The notes: generated from the letters alone by a model not told the origin. Numbered from the stretch's first letter, positions 1 to 9,918 are shown. The stretch: DNA of 64,000 nt from Bacteroides sp. M10 (GCF_014334015.1 NZ_CP060488.1:3988501-4052500); one strand, 5' to 3'. Program-made: numbers and translations.

Positions 1-33
1 AGGGCGGCAGTTTCACAACTACCGCCCTCTTTT
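1..33 (+). terminator. Rho-independent terminator of a gene left of the window
   Basis: Arms 1-12 and 17-28 pair with one mismatch around a 4-base loop, followed by a short T run (30-33). It would end a plus-strand transcript entering from the left; it may also serve the minus-strand NigD-like gene that ends at 96. Confidence 0.6.
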
Positions 34-95
34 GCGTAATTAATATATTATATTAAAAAAGAGTGTGTTTCGCATGTTCACATTAGATTAGTCGT

Positions 96-818
96 TTAAG
101 GAAATTTTACTTCATAAGTTTTCGGCCCGCCATAAATGGTGTTGACACGAATTCTTAGTCCCTTTTTCCCCTCCATCCGGTCTTTAATCTTATCCAGTTT
201 GAAAGACACATATCCTTCACCCAAACGTTGAGGATCATCTCCTTCACTGTTATGACGGAATTCCAGATTGATATATTCATCCTCCGCATTGCCTTCGTCA
301 GCAGTGGGAGCGGTCTCTTCTTTGTCGTTAATCACCAGATTCAGGAAATGTTTTTTATCTTCACTATGTGTTCCGTAATATTGGAATTCAATCGTCAGAT
401 ATTTATTATCTTTATTGATCCACATGTAAGTCGTGTTGATCTTATCATCTCCGATTTTCTCTTCGTTGTTGTCATCTTCACCCATTGTGACAATGTCTTT
501 GGTTAAGATTGGATTGATACCTTTCACTTGAATACTAAGGTCGTATCCATTCACAGGCTCTTCCAGCTCGTTGAATATCACAAAAGCTCGTTGTCCCTCC
601 ACCCAATCTTCATTGTTCCATCCTTGTGAGTTGCTGGGATACATTTTTTTTCCGTTATCCAAAGTGAAATAAAATTCCTTGCTATCCTGGCTAATCATAT
701 TGATGGTGCTGATAGCCAGAAGATCGGACGAACTGTCATCGTCGTCCAAGCATGACTGGAGAATCGGCATGGTAGTCATAATAGCAAAGATAAAGGCAAT
801 GAATTTAAATTTCTTCAT
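96..818 (-). CDS. NigD-like lipoprotein
   Basis: A 240-aa secreted protein with a signal peptide ending in a lipobox (LQSC, Cys23) followed by an acidic run, which fits a surface-exposed lipoprotein of Bacteroidota. The body is beta-rich with no enzyme motif. Its overall layout (lipid anchor, acidic linker, an EFQYYG segment, a closing YEVKFP strand) matches what I know of NigD-like proteins, a family of unknown function. It is divergent from the ECF sigma gene on the right, with about 160 bases between them. The family call rests on general resemblance; the lipoprotein call is firm. Confidence 0.7.
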   Translation of the reverse strand: MKKFKFIAFIFAIMTTMPILQSCLDDDDSSSDLLAISTINMISQDSKEFYFTLDNGKKMYPSNSQGWNNEDWVEGQRAFVIFNELEEPVNGYDLSIQVKGINPILTKDIVTMGEDDNNEEKIGDDKINTTYMWINKDNKYLTIEFQYYGTHSEDKKHFLNLVINDKEETAPTADEGNAEDEYINLEFRHNSEGDDPQRLGEGYVSFKLDKIKDRMEGKKGLRIRVNTIYGGPKTYEVKFP

Positions 819-929
819 ATACTTACTCGGTTTTAGATTTTATAATATTTGTTCTTTCTGTAGTGAAAATGCATGGGGATAGAAAATATTGCATTCGGAT
901 CTGTTAAAGAAACAAAAGTGATAAAAGAG

Positions 930-960
930 TTGTTCTCTCTGTGCAGTATTTCTATCTTTG
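930..960 (+). promoter_or_regulatory. Bacteroides-type promoter of the ECF sigma/barrel operon
   Basis: TTG at 930-932, a 20-bp spacer, and TATCTTTG at 953-960, matching the TAnnTTTG -7 element of the Bacteroides housekeeping sigma factor. Transcription would begin near 967, just ahead of the sigma gene. Confidence 0.65.
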
Positions 961-993
961 CTGCATTTATAAGATAAACACGTGTATAAGAGA

Positions 994-1542
994 ATGGAAG
1001 AAATAGAGTTGTCGGAACAATGTAGGCTGGGTAATAACCGGGCCCGCAAGGAACTGTATGAACAGTATGCGGGGCGTATGCTTGGCATCTGTCTACGTTA
1101 TACCGGCGACCGGGATACAGCCCAGGATCTGCTTCACGACGGTTTTTTAAAGATATTCGATTCGTTCGATAAGTTCACCTGGAGGGGTGAAGGCTCCTTG
1201 CGAGCCTGGATGGAACGGGTGATGGTCAACACAGCTTTACAGTATCTTCGGAAAAATGATGTGATTAATCAGTCGACACCTTTGGAAGAGTTGCCCGAAG
1301 AATATGAAGAGCCGGATGCTTCCGATGTAGAAGCGATACCACAAAATGTGTTGATGCAGTTTATTGAAGAATTACCCGCCGGCTATCGTACTGTGTTCAA
1401 TCTTTATACATTTGAAGACAAATCGCATAAAGAAATCGCACAGGTATTAGGTATCAATGAAAAATCTTCAGCTTCGCAACTGTTTCGTGCGAAGAGTGTA
1501 TTAGCAAAAAGAGTAAAAGAATGGATAATGCATAATGGATAG
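994..1542 (+). CDS. ECF-family RNA polymerase sigma factor
   Basis: A sigma-70 family ECF factor of 182 aa from the ATG at 994 (a GTG at 982 would add four residues). Region 2 is visible in the first half (LCLRY-like helix, DTAQDLLHDGFLKIF, then RAWMERVMVN) and region 4 in the second half (YRTVFNLYTFEDKSHKEIAQVLG), the helix-turn-helix that reads the -35 element. There are no extra domains. The next gene starts 6 bases after the stop, so the two are co-transcribed and the partner probably controls this factor. This is a different lineage from the FecI-type factor at 3066. Confidence 0.9.
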   Translation: MEEIELSEQCRLGNNRARKELYEQYAGRMLGICLRYTGDRDTAQDLLHDGFLKIFDSFDKFTWRGEGSLRAWMERVMVNTALQYLRKNDVINQSTPLEELPEEYEEPDASDVEAIPQNVLMQFIEELPAGYRTVFNLYTFEDKSHKEIAQVLGINEKSSASQLFRAKSVLAKRVKEWIMHNG

Positions 1543-1548
1543 ATAGAG

Positions 1549-2853
1549 ATGGAAGAGAAAGAATTGTGGATGAATAAGTTGAAGGAGAAGCTTGCGGATT
1601 ATTCCGAACCGGCGCCTGCTTCCGGTTGGGAACAACTGGAGAAAGAACTTATGCCTCCTGTGGAGAAGAAAATATATCCTTATCGAAAATGGATGATGGC
1701 TGCTGCAGCTGTTATAATATTAGCTGTCGTTTCGTCAGTAAGTCTGTATTTTCTAGGGACACCCGCTGCGGATGAAATACGTCATATACAAACTCCGGCA
1801 TTGGCTTCTATGCCCGATGCATTGCCGGGTGTGCAACAACCGGATATGCAGGGAACTGCTGTGGAACCTGTCTTACGACCGGTAACTCGCGAAGATCGTT
1901 TGGCGAAAGTCGACAGGAATCATACGGAGCAGAAAACAGGTGTAGATCCATTAGGGATCGGTAATGAAAATAAACCTTCAACAGGAAATGGAGAGGACTC
2001 TTTGAGTGAGGAAGATAAGAATGTAAAAGGGAAGGGAGAAACTGAAAATGTAAAAGATGAACCAAAGCAGGCAGAAAATACAAATGTCAGTCAGGGACAG
2101 TCACAAGATACAGAGCGATTGAATAACAGACCGCGCCGCCCCTCCGGTAAAGACAAACTTCATATTCCGACAGAAAAAAGATCTTCTCAAAAGGGAACAT
2201 GGTCAATGGGACTTTCGGTTGGAAATTCAGGAGGTGCTTCGACAGAAGTAGGTGCCGGATCTCATGCTTATATGTCCCGTGTGAGTATGCTTTCAGTTTC
2301 CAACGGTCTGATGGAGACGATTCCTAATGACCAAACATTGGTTTTCGAAGATGGAGTACCTTACCTGCGTCAGGCCAAACAGGTGGTTGACATTAAACAT
2401 CATCAGCCTATTTCTTTCGGATTGTCCGTTCGTAAAGGTTTGGCTAAAGGATTCTCTCTTGAGACAGGACTGACTTATACGCTGCTTTCTTCGGATGCAA
2501 AACTGGCAGGTGAGGAACAACAGATAGAGCAGAAACTACACTATGTCGGTATTCCGTTGCGTGCCAACTGGAACTTCCTGGATAAGAAACTTGTCACTCT
2601 TTATGTTTCCGGTGGAGGTATGGTTGAAAAATGTGTTTATGGAAAGCTAGGTTCTGAAAAAGAAACAGTGAAGCCTTTGCAGTTCTCGGTATCCGGTGGC
2701 GTAGGTGCGCAGATCAATGCAACGAAACGTTTGGGTATTTACGTGGAACCGGGTGTTGCTTATTATTTCAATGATGGCTCCGATATACAGACTATACGTA
2801 AAGAGAATCCGTTTAACTTCAATATACAAGCAGGTGTTCGTCTGACTTATTAG
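1549..2853 (+). CDS. Anti-sigma-like membrane protein with C-terminal beta-barrel-like domain
   Basis: A 434-aa protein in three parts: a short N-terminal cytosolic segment (about 1-46) with no signal peptide; one transmembrane helix (about 48-70); a long charged, low-complexity linker (about 75-215); and a C-terminal region (about 216-434) of alternating amphipathic strands with Gly-rich turns, ending GVRLTY, like the OMP_b-brl/PorT class of outer-membrane barrels. Gene order directly behind an ECF sigma factor suggests the N-terminus is an anti-sigma segment. Domain limits are judged by eye; the barrel assignment is moderately sure and the anti-sigma role is inferred. Confidence 0.65.
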   Translation: MEEKELWMNKLKEKLADYSEPAPASGWEQLEKELMPPVEKKIYPYRKWMMAAAAVIILAVVSSVSLYFLGTPAADEIRHIQTPALASMPDALPGVQQPDMQGTAVEPVLRPVTREDRLAKVDRNHTEQKTGVDPLGIGNENKPSTGNGEDSLSEEDKNVKGKGETENVKDEPKQAENTNVSQGQSQDTERLNNRPRRPSGKDKLHIPTEKRSSQKGTWSMGLSVGNSGGASTEVGAGSHAYMSRVSMLSVSNGLMETIPNDQTLVFEDGVPYLRQAKQVVDIKHHQPISFGLSVRKGLAKGFSLETGLTYTLLSSDAKLAGEEQQIEQKLHYVGIPLRANWNFLDKKLVTLYVSGGGMVEKCVYGKLGSEKETVKPLQFSVSGGVGAQINATKRLGIYVEPGVAYYFNDGSDIQTIRKENPFNFNIQAGVRLTY

Positions 2854-2873
2854 TACGAATTACCTCACTAAAT

Positions 2874-2952
2874 ATAGTAACGCCATCCGGTTCGGATACC
2901 GTCACTATCCTGATTGGATAGCGTCATTATCCTGACCGGATGGCGTTACTAT
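2874..2952. repeat. Long nested palindrome between the two sigma operons
   Basis: The outer arms (from 2874 and up to 2952) pair over about 24 bases with two mismatches; inside lies a second hairpin (CTATCC / GGATAG around 2904-2920). It lies just after the barrel gene stop (2853), so it could end that transcript, but there is no strong T run after it. Confidence 0.6.
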
Positions 2953-3040
2953 TTGCTATTTACTATCTTTTTCTTCAGAAAAGTCGGATAATTGAGAAAA
3001 TATTAATAATATTGTCACCTGTTTATGACCTATGGCTGCA

Positions 3041-3048
3041 TACCTTTG
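3041..3048 (+). promoter_or_regulatory. Candidate -7 element for the FecI-type sigma gene
   Basis: TACCTTTG is a perfect TAnnTTTG match 18 bases ahead of the ATG at 3066. No TTG is seen at the usual 19-21 bp upstream distance, so this rests on the -7 element only. Confidence 0.4.
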
Positions 3049-3065
3049 TTGCAAAATTCTAAGAT

Positions 3066-3662
3066 ATGGTAGATTCTACAGATGAAAAACATTTATTAAT
3101 CGACTTAAAAGGCGGTTCCTTTCAGGCATTCGAAAGATTGTATAATATGTATAGTGGCAAACTGTACAATTTCATTATGCGACTCTCTTCCGGCAATCAA
3201 TATATGGCCGAAGAAGTGGTGCAAGCCACTTTCATTCGTATATGGGAAGTGCATGAAAAAGTAGACCCGGCTTCCTCGTTTATCTCTTTTCTCTGTACGA
3301 TTGCCAAAAACTTATTGATGAATATGTATCAGCGTCAGACCGTAGAGTATGTTTACAATGAATATCTCATGAAAAGTAGCGTAGACCGTGATTCACAGAC
3401 AGAAGAGAATATTGATCTGCGCTTTTTGAATGAGTATATCGATTCTCTTGCCGAAGAACTGCCTGCGCAACGGAAGAAAATATTCATTTTGAGCAAAAGA
3501 CAGAATTACACAAATAAAGAAATAGCCGAAATCATGGGAATTTCCGAAAGTACGGTTGCTACCCAATTATCTTTGGCTGTGAAATTTATGCGTGAACAGT
3601 TGATGAAGCATTATGATAAGGTAATTACCCTTTTGTTAGCCTTTTTTGTTAATGAAATGTAA
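3066..3662 (+). CDS. FecI-type ECF sigma-70 factor
   Basis: A 198-aa ECF sigma factor of the kind that pairs with FecR in Bacteroides. Region 2 (about residues 15-85) includes EEVVQATFIRIWEVHEKV and LCTIAKNLLMN; region 4 (about 130-185) includes QNYTNKEIAEIMGISESTV. It is followed 63 bases later by a FecR-type anti-sigma gene and then by a SusC carrying an STN signalling domain, the standard trans-envelope induction chain in which substrate binding at the outer membrane frees the sigma factor. It most likely drives the 4861-14846 operon. Confidence 0.92.
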   Translation: MVDSTDEKHLLIDLKGGSFQAFERLYNMYSGKLYNFIMRLSSGNQYMAEEVVQATFIRIWEVHEKVDPASSFISFLCTIAKNLLMNMYQRQTVEYVYNEYLMKSSVDRDSQTEENIDLRFLNEYIDSLAEELPAQRKKIFILSKRQNYTNKEIAEIMGISESTVATQLSLAVKFMREQLMKHYDKVITLLLAFFVNEM

Positions 3663-3725
3663 TAGTAATACTTGTTTTTGGATGGGAAGTAGGATGAAAG
3701 TGTATACTTGTAAATAAGTGAAAAG

Positions 3726-4685
3726 ATGGATAAGACACATTATAAAGAGCTAATTGAAAAATATTTCGAAGAAACGATCACGGATGTCGAGATAAAAGAA
3801 CTGTCAGACTGGATAAAGAATGACCGTCAGTTGCACGACTGGTGGGAACAGGAGTTTGAGAGATCGGATTCCTCCATGAATCCGGTGTTGCGTGATAAAC
3901 TTTTTGCCCGGATCAAAGAAGAGACTTTGGACAAGGAAGTGCGCCCCCTCCGTATCATCCCTTGGAAATGGGTTGCTGCAATTTTATTACCTGTCTGTGT
4001 CGCTTTCTTCACTTACTATCTTTTAGATTCTTCTCCAACGGCAGAAACACCCTTTATTGTGAAAGCAGCCAAAGGAGATAAAGCAACCATTGAGCTACCG
4101 GACGGAACAAATGTCGTGCTAAATTCAGCTTCCCAATTGAGTTATCTGAATAATTTCGGAGAAAAAGTTCGTCGCGTGCAACTGAATGGTGAAGCCTATT
4201 TTAAAGTAGCCCATGATGAGAAGCACGCCTTCATTGTGCAAATCGGTGATTTGGAAGTGAAGGTACTGGGTACCTCCTTCAATATATCTGCTTATAAAGA
4301 TGATAAAGAGATAACAGTTGTTTTGCTGGAAGGAAAGGTAGGAGTATATGCACAAGAAAGATCCCATATCATGAAACCCGGAGATAAAATAGAGTATAAC
4401 AAAATCACCCACCAAATAAAGACTACTCAAGTGCACCCGACTGACTATATTGAGTGGACAAAAGGAAATATGTACTTTGAGAAAGAATCTTTGGAAAATA
4501 TCATGAAAACCCTTTCACGTATTTATGACGTAGAGATCCGCTTCGATTCCGGTAAACTACCTAAAGAATACTTCACGGGAACTATTCCGGGTGGCGGTAT
4601 ACAGAATGCTTTGAATATTCTGATGCTAACTTCACCTTTCTATTATGAAATGGACGGTTCGGTGATTGTTTTAAAAGAGAAATAA
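3726..4685 (+). CDS. FecR-family anti-sigma factor
   Basis: A 319-aa single-pass inner-membrane protein. Cytosolic N-terminal part about 1-80; transmembrane helix about 83-103; periplasmic FecR domain about 115-215 with the typical KGDKATIELPDGTNVVLNS start, LNGEAYFKVAHD and VLGTSFNISAY; and a C-terminal domain (about 245-319) that in this family contacts the STN domain of the cognate transporter. A terminator follows, so sigma/FecR form their own transcription unit separate from the susC operon. Confidence 0.95.
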   Translation: MDKTHYKELIEKYFEETITDVEIKELSDWIKNDRQLHDWWEQEFERSDSSMNPVLRDKLFARIKEETLDKEVRPLRIIPWKWVAAILLPVCVAFFTYYLLDSSPTAETPFIVKAAKGDKATIELPDGTNVVLNSASQLSYLNNFGEKVRRVQLNGEAYFKVAHDEKHAFIVQIGDLEVKVLGTSFNISAYKDDKEITVVLLEGKVGVYAQERSHIMKPGDKIEYNKITHQIKTTQVHPTDYIEWTKGNMYFEKESLENIMKTLSRIYDVEIRFDSGKLPKEYFTGTIPGGGIQNALNILMLTSPFYYEMDGSVIVLKEK

Positions 4686-4713
4686 CTAGATAAGCATTCT
4701 CTCAAATAATAAT

Positions 4714-4756
4714 AAAAGCCATTTCGGAATTTCACTTCTAAGGAATGGCTTTTTTA
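4714..4756 (+). terminator. Terminator between fecR and susC
   Basis: A perfect 10-bp stem (4714-4723 with 4744-4753) runs into T residues. It implies susC is transcribed from its own promoter in 4757-4860, expected to be the target of the FecI-type factor; I see no housekeeping -7/-33 pair there. Confidence 0.75.
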
Positions 4757-4860
4757 TTCACTGGATTGATTTGGTTAACAAGAGTTAAAGATTGATAGGC
4801 GCTTGGACGGGAGGATATAGCAGTCTGTATACCTATCAAACAACTTAAAAGTTTGGATAT

Positions 4861-7800
4861 ATGAAAAACAGAAAACACCTTGTAAATCTCCCTCAAACCC
4901 ATGGGGAGAGAAGTAAGAACTGGAGAACGCTACGGGCTGTATGCCTGCTATTGTTCCTAAGCATCTCTTTTGCCGCTTATTCTCAAATAACGGTTAATTT
5001 GAAAGATTTGTCTTTAAGAGCCTCCTTAAAGAAGATTGAGCAAGTAAGCAGTTACAAATTTTTCTACAATGAAAATCTACCCGAGTTAGATCGGAAAGTA
5101 TCTCTGAATGTAAAGAACGCAACAGTAGAACAGGTGATGAACCAACTACTGAACGGAATGGAACTGACTTATAAGCAAGAGAAGGATAATGTACTTGTTT
5201 TACTTCGTAAGTCATCGGAGAAGCAGGAGACAAAGAAAGTGACAGGAATCGTGGTTGATGAAAAAGGAGAACCCATCATCGGAGCCAGCGTTCAGGTGAA
5301 AGGAGAGAATAACGGTACGATCACCAATGTTGACGGATATTATTCATTGATGAATGTTCCCGAATCGGCTACCTTAACCATTTCCTATATCGGCTATCGG
5401 ACAGTCACTCTTCCTGTTAAAAGCCAAAATACCGGTAAAGTGACATTGGTAGAAGATAGTAAGATGATTGATGAAGTAGTGGTGGTTGGTTATGGAGTTC
5501 AGAGAAAGAGAGACGTGTCCACCGCCATTTCCTCCATCCGTGCGTCGGATATTGCAGACGTTGCGGCAACAAGTATCGAACAGGCATTGGTCGGGCGTAT
5601 GGCAGGTGTGCAAATCACTCAACCCAATGGTACACCGGGTGCAGGTTTTGAAGTCAAAGTGCGTGGAGTAGGAACAGTAACTGCCGGGAGTTCTCCGTTG
5701 TACGTTATTGACGGAGTGCCGTTGAGTGACGATACAGGAGATGCTACCGGTATCACAGTCAGCCCATTGGCATCCATCGAGACATCTGATATTGAATCTA
5801 TCGAAGTGCTGAAAGATGCTTCAGCTGCCGCCATTTACGGTTCGAGAGGAAGTAATGGCGTTGTCATTATCACCACGAAACAAGGAAAAGAAGGAAAGCC
5901 GGTTGTGAAATACAACGGTTATGCAGGTGCGCAGATGGTGACCGATAAAATCGACGTACTTAATGCCTATGAATATGCCCAACTCGTATTCGACGGTCAC
6001 AACAATGCCTATTATGACCAATTACGGACAGCCGGAAAAACGGATTTATATAACCCGTATGCAACGAATCTGGAACGTTGGAATAATCTGAAAACCGGAA
6101 GCATCAATGAAAATCAAGGCTGGATGCTCCCACCGGAAATACTGCCTTACGTCAAAGGTGAACAAGGATTGGTGGATACAGACTGGCAGGACGCAGTATT
6201 GCGTACAGGTTTCATCACGAAACATAACCTGTCTGTAAGCGGAGGAAACAAAAATATAAAATACATGCTTTCCGGAAACTATCAGAATGAAGAGGGAATA
6301 GTTATCAATTCCGATTTTACGAAGATGGGATTTCGAGCCAAAGTAGACGTGAACTATAATCGCTGGAAATTCGGAGGTAACGTCAACTTAACCCGGAATA
6401 TCTACAACCTGGTAAACACCGAAGGACGATATGGAGACGACGGTGTGCTGTCACTGGCATTGGGAGCAGCTCCTATTTATCCAATTTACGATGAAAACGG
6501 CGACTTCAATTATGAGCACAACAATACTAGCTACGGACAATCCAAACTGAATAATCCGGTAGCCGTAGCCACACTTATTGAAGACCAAATGACCTCCATC
6601 CAAATGTTGGGAACCGCATACGTAGAATATGAAATCCTGAAAGGATTGAACTACAAAATGCAGGGAAGCTGGAATTATAATAACTATGTGCGCGACTACT
6701 ACCGTCCGGCCGCTTTGCCCAATTCGGCAAACCGCACCCCGCCATCCAATCCGACCGGAGAATCACGCACCAAGAACAAATATACCTGGGTTTGGGAGAA
6801 TACATTAAATTATCAGAAGAAGATAAACAAACTGCATAACATTAGCGCACTGGCCGGATGGACAGCCCAACGTTATCAAAGTAACGCTAACCGGATAACG
6901 GCTACCGATCTTCCGATGAACGACCTGGTGCATACGATACCCGGCAATTCCACAGCCACCAAGTATGACTCCAATAAAGAAGCCTGGTCATTGCTTTCGG
7001 GTATTGCGCGTGCCCAATATAGCTACGCTGACAAATATATCTTTTCGGCCACCATTCGTGCCGACGGTTCTTCCCGTTTCGGAGAAAACAATCGTTGGGG
7101 ATATTTCCCATCCGTGTCAGGAGCATGGTATGTGACAGAAGAGGAATTCATGAAACCGGTATCTTCCTGGTTGACTAACCTGAAACTTCGTGCAAGCTGG
7201 GGAGAAACAGGAAATATGAGTATCGGCAATTATGCTTCCTACGGCATTGTGAACGGAGACAACTACGTATTCGGCGGAGTGTATAGCATCGGCTCGAAAG
7301 AAAGTACTTATGGCAATCCCAATCTTAGTTGGGAGAAAACATCGCAAGTGAATCTGGGTGTTGAGATCGGTCTGCTCAACTGGTTGAATATTGAAGTGGA
7401 TATTTATAAAGGTATGACCTCCGATATGTTGCTGGATGTACCTGTTATGGAGGCTTCCGGTTTTTCAACCATTCTCCAGAACATCGGGAAAGTAGAGAAT
7501 AAAGGACTTGAGATCACTTTAGGCACCAATCTCAAACTGGATAAAGTGCGCTGGACCAATAGCTTTAATTATGCCATGAACCGTAATAAGGTGAAATCTC
7601 TGGGAGGTGCCACAGAAATGGTGACGCAGGCGAATAGCGTGATTGATTTCATCACTAAAGTGGGAGAGCCTATTGGCAATTATTATACCTATGTCACCGA
7701 CGGTGTATATAAGAATCAAGCCGAGATCGAAACAGATATAGCCAATGGCATCATAGTTCCCAATGCACAGCCCGGAGATTTCCGGTTCAAGAAATTTGGA

Positions 7801-8355
7801 AAAGATGACACTATCAATGCCGACGATAAACAGATAACCGGAAACTATATGCCCGATTTTACCTATGGTTACTCTACTTCGCTGCGATACCAGTCGTTCG
7901 ACTTTAGCCTCTCCCTGCAAGGAGTCTATGGTAATGAGATAGCCAACATTAATCGCCGTTACCTGGCTAACATGGAGGGAAATGCCAATCAGCTTGCCAT
8001 AGCAAGAGAGCGCTGGCAGTCGAAAGACAACCCGGGCAGCGGCAGTGTATATAAAGCAAACCGTAGCGCAACGGGAATGAACTCCGTAATTTCTACCTGG
8101 CACATTGAAGATGGCTCGTATATGCGTATCCGCGAAATCACACTGGGATATACATTACCCAAATATTTACTGAAACGGATGGGAATAGGCAGTCTCCGCA
8201 TTTATGGTTCGGCCTTTAATCCATTCACATTTACGAAATACAGTGGATACAATCCCGAAGTCAGCACCAATTCCAGCCCTATCATGCAAGGAGTTGATTA
8301 CGGTACCTACCCGCTCTCGAAAAGTTTCGTGATTGGAATTAACTTTAGTCTGTAA
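4861..8355 (+). CDS. SusC/RagA-type TonB-dependent outer-membrane transporter with STN domain
   Basis: A 1164-aa TonB-linked importer. In order: extended N-terminus with signal helix (about 22-41, ending AAYSQ); STN domain (about 42-118), the piece that signals to FecR; carboxypeptidase-regulatory-like domain (about 127-200); TonB-box region (MIDEVVVVGYG); plug with VRGVGTV, LYVIDGVPL and DASAAAIYGSRGSNGVVIITTK; then a 22-strand barrel ending in FVIGINFSL. The length is normal for SusC with STN. The susD gene starts 15 bases after its stop. The substrate cannot be read from this protein; the downstream GDPD and organophosphate transporter suggest a glycerophosphodiester-bearing compound. Confidence 0.95.
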   Translation: MKNRKHLVNLPQTHGERSKNWRTLRAVCLLLFLSISFAAYSQITVNLKDLSLRASLKKIEQVSSYKFFYNENLPELDRKVSLNVKNATVEQVMNQLLNGMELTYKQEKDNVLVLLRKSSEKQETKKVTGIVVDEKGEPIIGASVQVKGENNGTITNVDGYYSLMNVPESATLTISYIGYRTVTLPVKSQNTGKVTLVEDSKMIDEVVVVGYGVQRKRDVSTAISSIRASDIADVAATSIEQALVGRMAGVQITQPNGTPGAGFEVKVRGVGTVTAGSSPLYVIDGVPLSDDTGDATGITVSPLASIETSDIESIEVLKDASAAAIYGSRGSNGVVIITTKQGKEGKPVVKYNGYAGAQMVTDKIDVLNAYEYAQLVFDGHNNAYYDQLRTAGKTDLYNPYATNLERWNNLKTGSINENQGWMLPPEILPYVKGEQGLVDTDWQDAVLRTGFITKHNLSVSGGNKNIKYMLSGNYQNEEGIVINSDFTKMGFRAKVDVNYNRWKFGGNVNLTRNIYNLVNTEGRYGDDGVLSLALGAAPIYPIYDENGDFNYEHNNTSYGQSKLNNPVAVATLIEDQMTSIQMLGTAYVEYEILKGLNYKMQGSWNYNNYVRDYYRPAALPNSANRTPPSNPTGESRTKNKYTWVWENTLNYQKKINKLHNISALAGWTAQRYQSNANRITATDLPMNDLVHTIPGNSTATKYDSNKEAWSLLSGIARAQYSYADKYIFSATIRADGSSRFGENNRWGYFPSVSGAWYVTEEEFMKPVSSWLTNLKLRASWGETGNMSIGNYASYGIVNGDNYVFGGVYSIGSKESTYGNPNLSWEKTSQVNLGVEIGLLNWLNIEVDIYKGMTSDMLLDVPVMEASGFSTILQNIGKVENKGLEITLGTNLKLDKVRWTNSFNYAMNRNKVKSLGGATEMVTQANSVIDFITKVGEPIGNYYTYVTDGVYKNQAEIETDIANGIIVPNAQPGDFRFKKFGKDDTINADDKQITGNYMPDFTYGYSTSLRYQSFDFSLSLQGVYGNEIANINRRYLANMEGNANQLAIARERWQSKDNPGSGSVYKANRSATGMNSVISTWHIEDGSYMRIREITLGYTLPKYLLKRMGIGSLRIYGSAFNPFTFTKYSGYNPEVSTNSSPIMQGVDYGTYPLSKSFVIGINFSL

Positions 8356-8370
8356 AAACAAAAAATACAA

Positions 8371-9867
8371 ATGAAAGATATGAAAACCATATTAATCCAC
8401 CTGTGTATCATAACCGTTACCCTGTTCTCATTGTCGGGGTGTAGCGATTTTCTCGATGAGAAGCCAGAAGGAAACACCGGGACCACCGGGAACTTCTATA
8501 AAAACAAAGAAGACATAGAGTATGCGCTTACTGCTGCCTATGCCAACTTACAGGCAGGAGCTATGTATAAAGAATACATGGTGCTTATGACCGATGTCCG
8601 TTCGGACGATTTAGGATCATTTGCCAACACCGGAGGAAATGCCGGACGTGAATATAGCATTAAAATATTTACGGCACAGTCTGATAATCAGATCTTCCGT
8701 AGCGTATGGCAAAAAACATACGAAACGATATACCGCTGCAATAATGTGATTTACCACATTGACATAGTAAAAGATAGCAAGTTGAAACTCCAGTACGAAG
8801 CCGAAGCACGTTTCCTGCGGGCCTTGTGTTACTTCAACATCGTTCGTTTCTGGGGCGATGCTCCGCTGATTCTCACTCCGCTGACGGCTACGGAGGTGGC
8901 AGAATGTGAACGCAATAAAGTGGCCGATATATACGCAGCCATAGAAACGGACTTGCAATTTGCTTCGGATGCGAATAACCTCCCGAAAGTATTCACCGGG
9001 AAAAACTCCGGACGTGCCACCTCATTGGCCGCCAAAGCTCTGTTAGGTAAAGTGTATCTGCAGGAAAAGAAATGGCAGGCTGCCAAACAGTCACTGGGCG
9101 AACTTATAAATACGGATAATGTCGGCACGCATACATTATTGCCCGATATTGCCAATGTATTCAGCACGGCACCGGTACAGGGAAGTTCGGCTTCCGATTT
9201 CAAGAATTATACCGGCTGGTCACCGCAAACCATGAATAAAGAAATCTTGTTTGAAGTCATTTTTGATAAAGATATAGCAGGAGAGGGACGCAATGCTCTG
9301 ACCTATTACGCCAATCAGGCCGACTTGAACGAAGCATTCAAACTAAGTAATGCCGCTCAATGTATCTACCATTCTTCCGACCGTCGCGCCGATTTGATGC
9401 GAAGCATGAAAGGCACCAATACCGATAATAATCTGTTGGTGAAATATGCCGATATTCAGAGTACATTGGAACAGTACGGATACAATACTCCGGTGCTCCG
9501 TTGGGCGGATGTATTGCTGATGTATGCCGAAGCCTGCAATGAAGTTTCTTTCGACAATTCTGCAACCAGTCCGGCACTGTTGGCACTAAACGATGTCAGA
9601 ACACGTTCTTACGCTGCCGGAGCATATACAGGCAATCAACTTTCCGATCAGGATACTTTCCGGGATGCCATCTTCCTCGAACGACGTTTGGAATTCCCGA
9701 TGGAGATGCAACGCTGGTTCGACCTGATCCGTTCGGGAAATGCGATCAATGAACTCTCAAAGATTGGGATCATCATAGATAAAGACGATCTGTTGTTCCC
9801 GGTTCCCAATAGTGAAGTGACCTTGCGTGACAATCCGGACAAGTTCCCTCAAAATCCCGGCTACTAA
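8371..9867 (+). CDS. SusD/RagB-family surface lipoprotein
   Basis: A 498-aa nutrient-binding lipoprotein that acts as the lid on the preceding SusC. The signal peptide ends at a lipobox (LSLSGC, Cys24) followed by SDFLDEKPEG, typical of SusD. Family marks include AEARFLRALCYFNIVRFWGDAPL, the TPR-like helical part, VLRWADVLLMYAEACNE and the C-terminal FLERRLEFPMEMQRWFDLIR block, ending with FPQNPGY. It is tightly linked to susC (15-base gap). Ligand unknown. Confidence 0.95.
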   Translation: MKDMKTILIHLCIITVTLFSLSGCSDFLDEKPEGNTGTTGNFYKNKEDIEYALTAAYANLQAGAMYKEYMVLMTDVRSDDLGSFANTGGNAGREYSIKIFTAQSDNQIFRSVWQKTYETIYRCNNVIYHIDIVKDSKLKLQYEAEARFLRALCYFNIVRFWGDAPLILTPLTATEVAECERNKVADIYAAIETDLQFASDANNLPKVFTGKNSGRATSLAAKALLGKVYLQEKKWQAAKQSLGELINTDNVGTHTLLPDIANVFSTAPVQGSSASDFKNYTGWSPQTMNKEILFEVIFDKDIAGEGRNALTYYANQADLNEAFKLSNAAQCIYHSSDRRADLMRSMKGTNTDNNLLVKYADIQSTLEQYGYNTPVLRWADVLLMYAEACNEVSFDNSATSPALLALNDVRTRSYAAGAYTGNQLSDQDTFRDAIFLERRLEFPMEMQRWFDLIRSGNAINELSKIGIIIDKDDLLFPVPNSEVTLRDNPDKFPQNPGY

Positions 9868-9918
9868 TGTGATATAATTGTATACTGTTATGAAAAACTA
9901 ATAAGTGTAACAACCCAG

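Noticed and set aside
7519..8103. A 194-aa open frame on the minus strand within susC, and similar long antisense frames at 9952-10809, 12872-13510, 50115-50669 and 58099-58767
   Set aside because: They lie fully opposite genes with clear family motifs and have no recognisable domains, signal peptides or promoters of their own.
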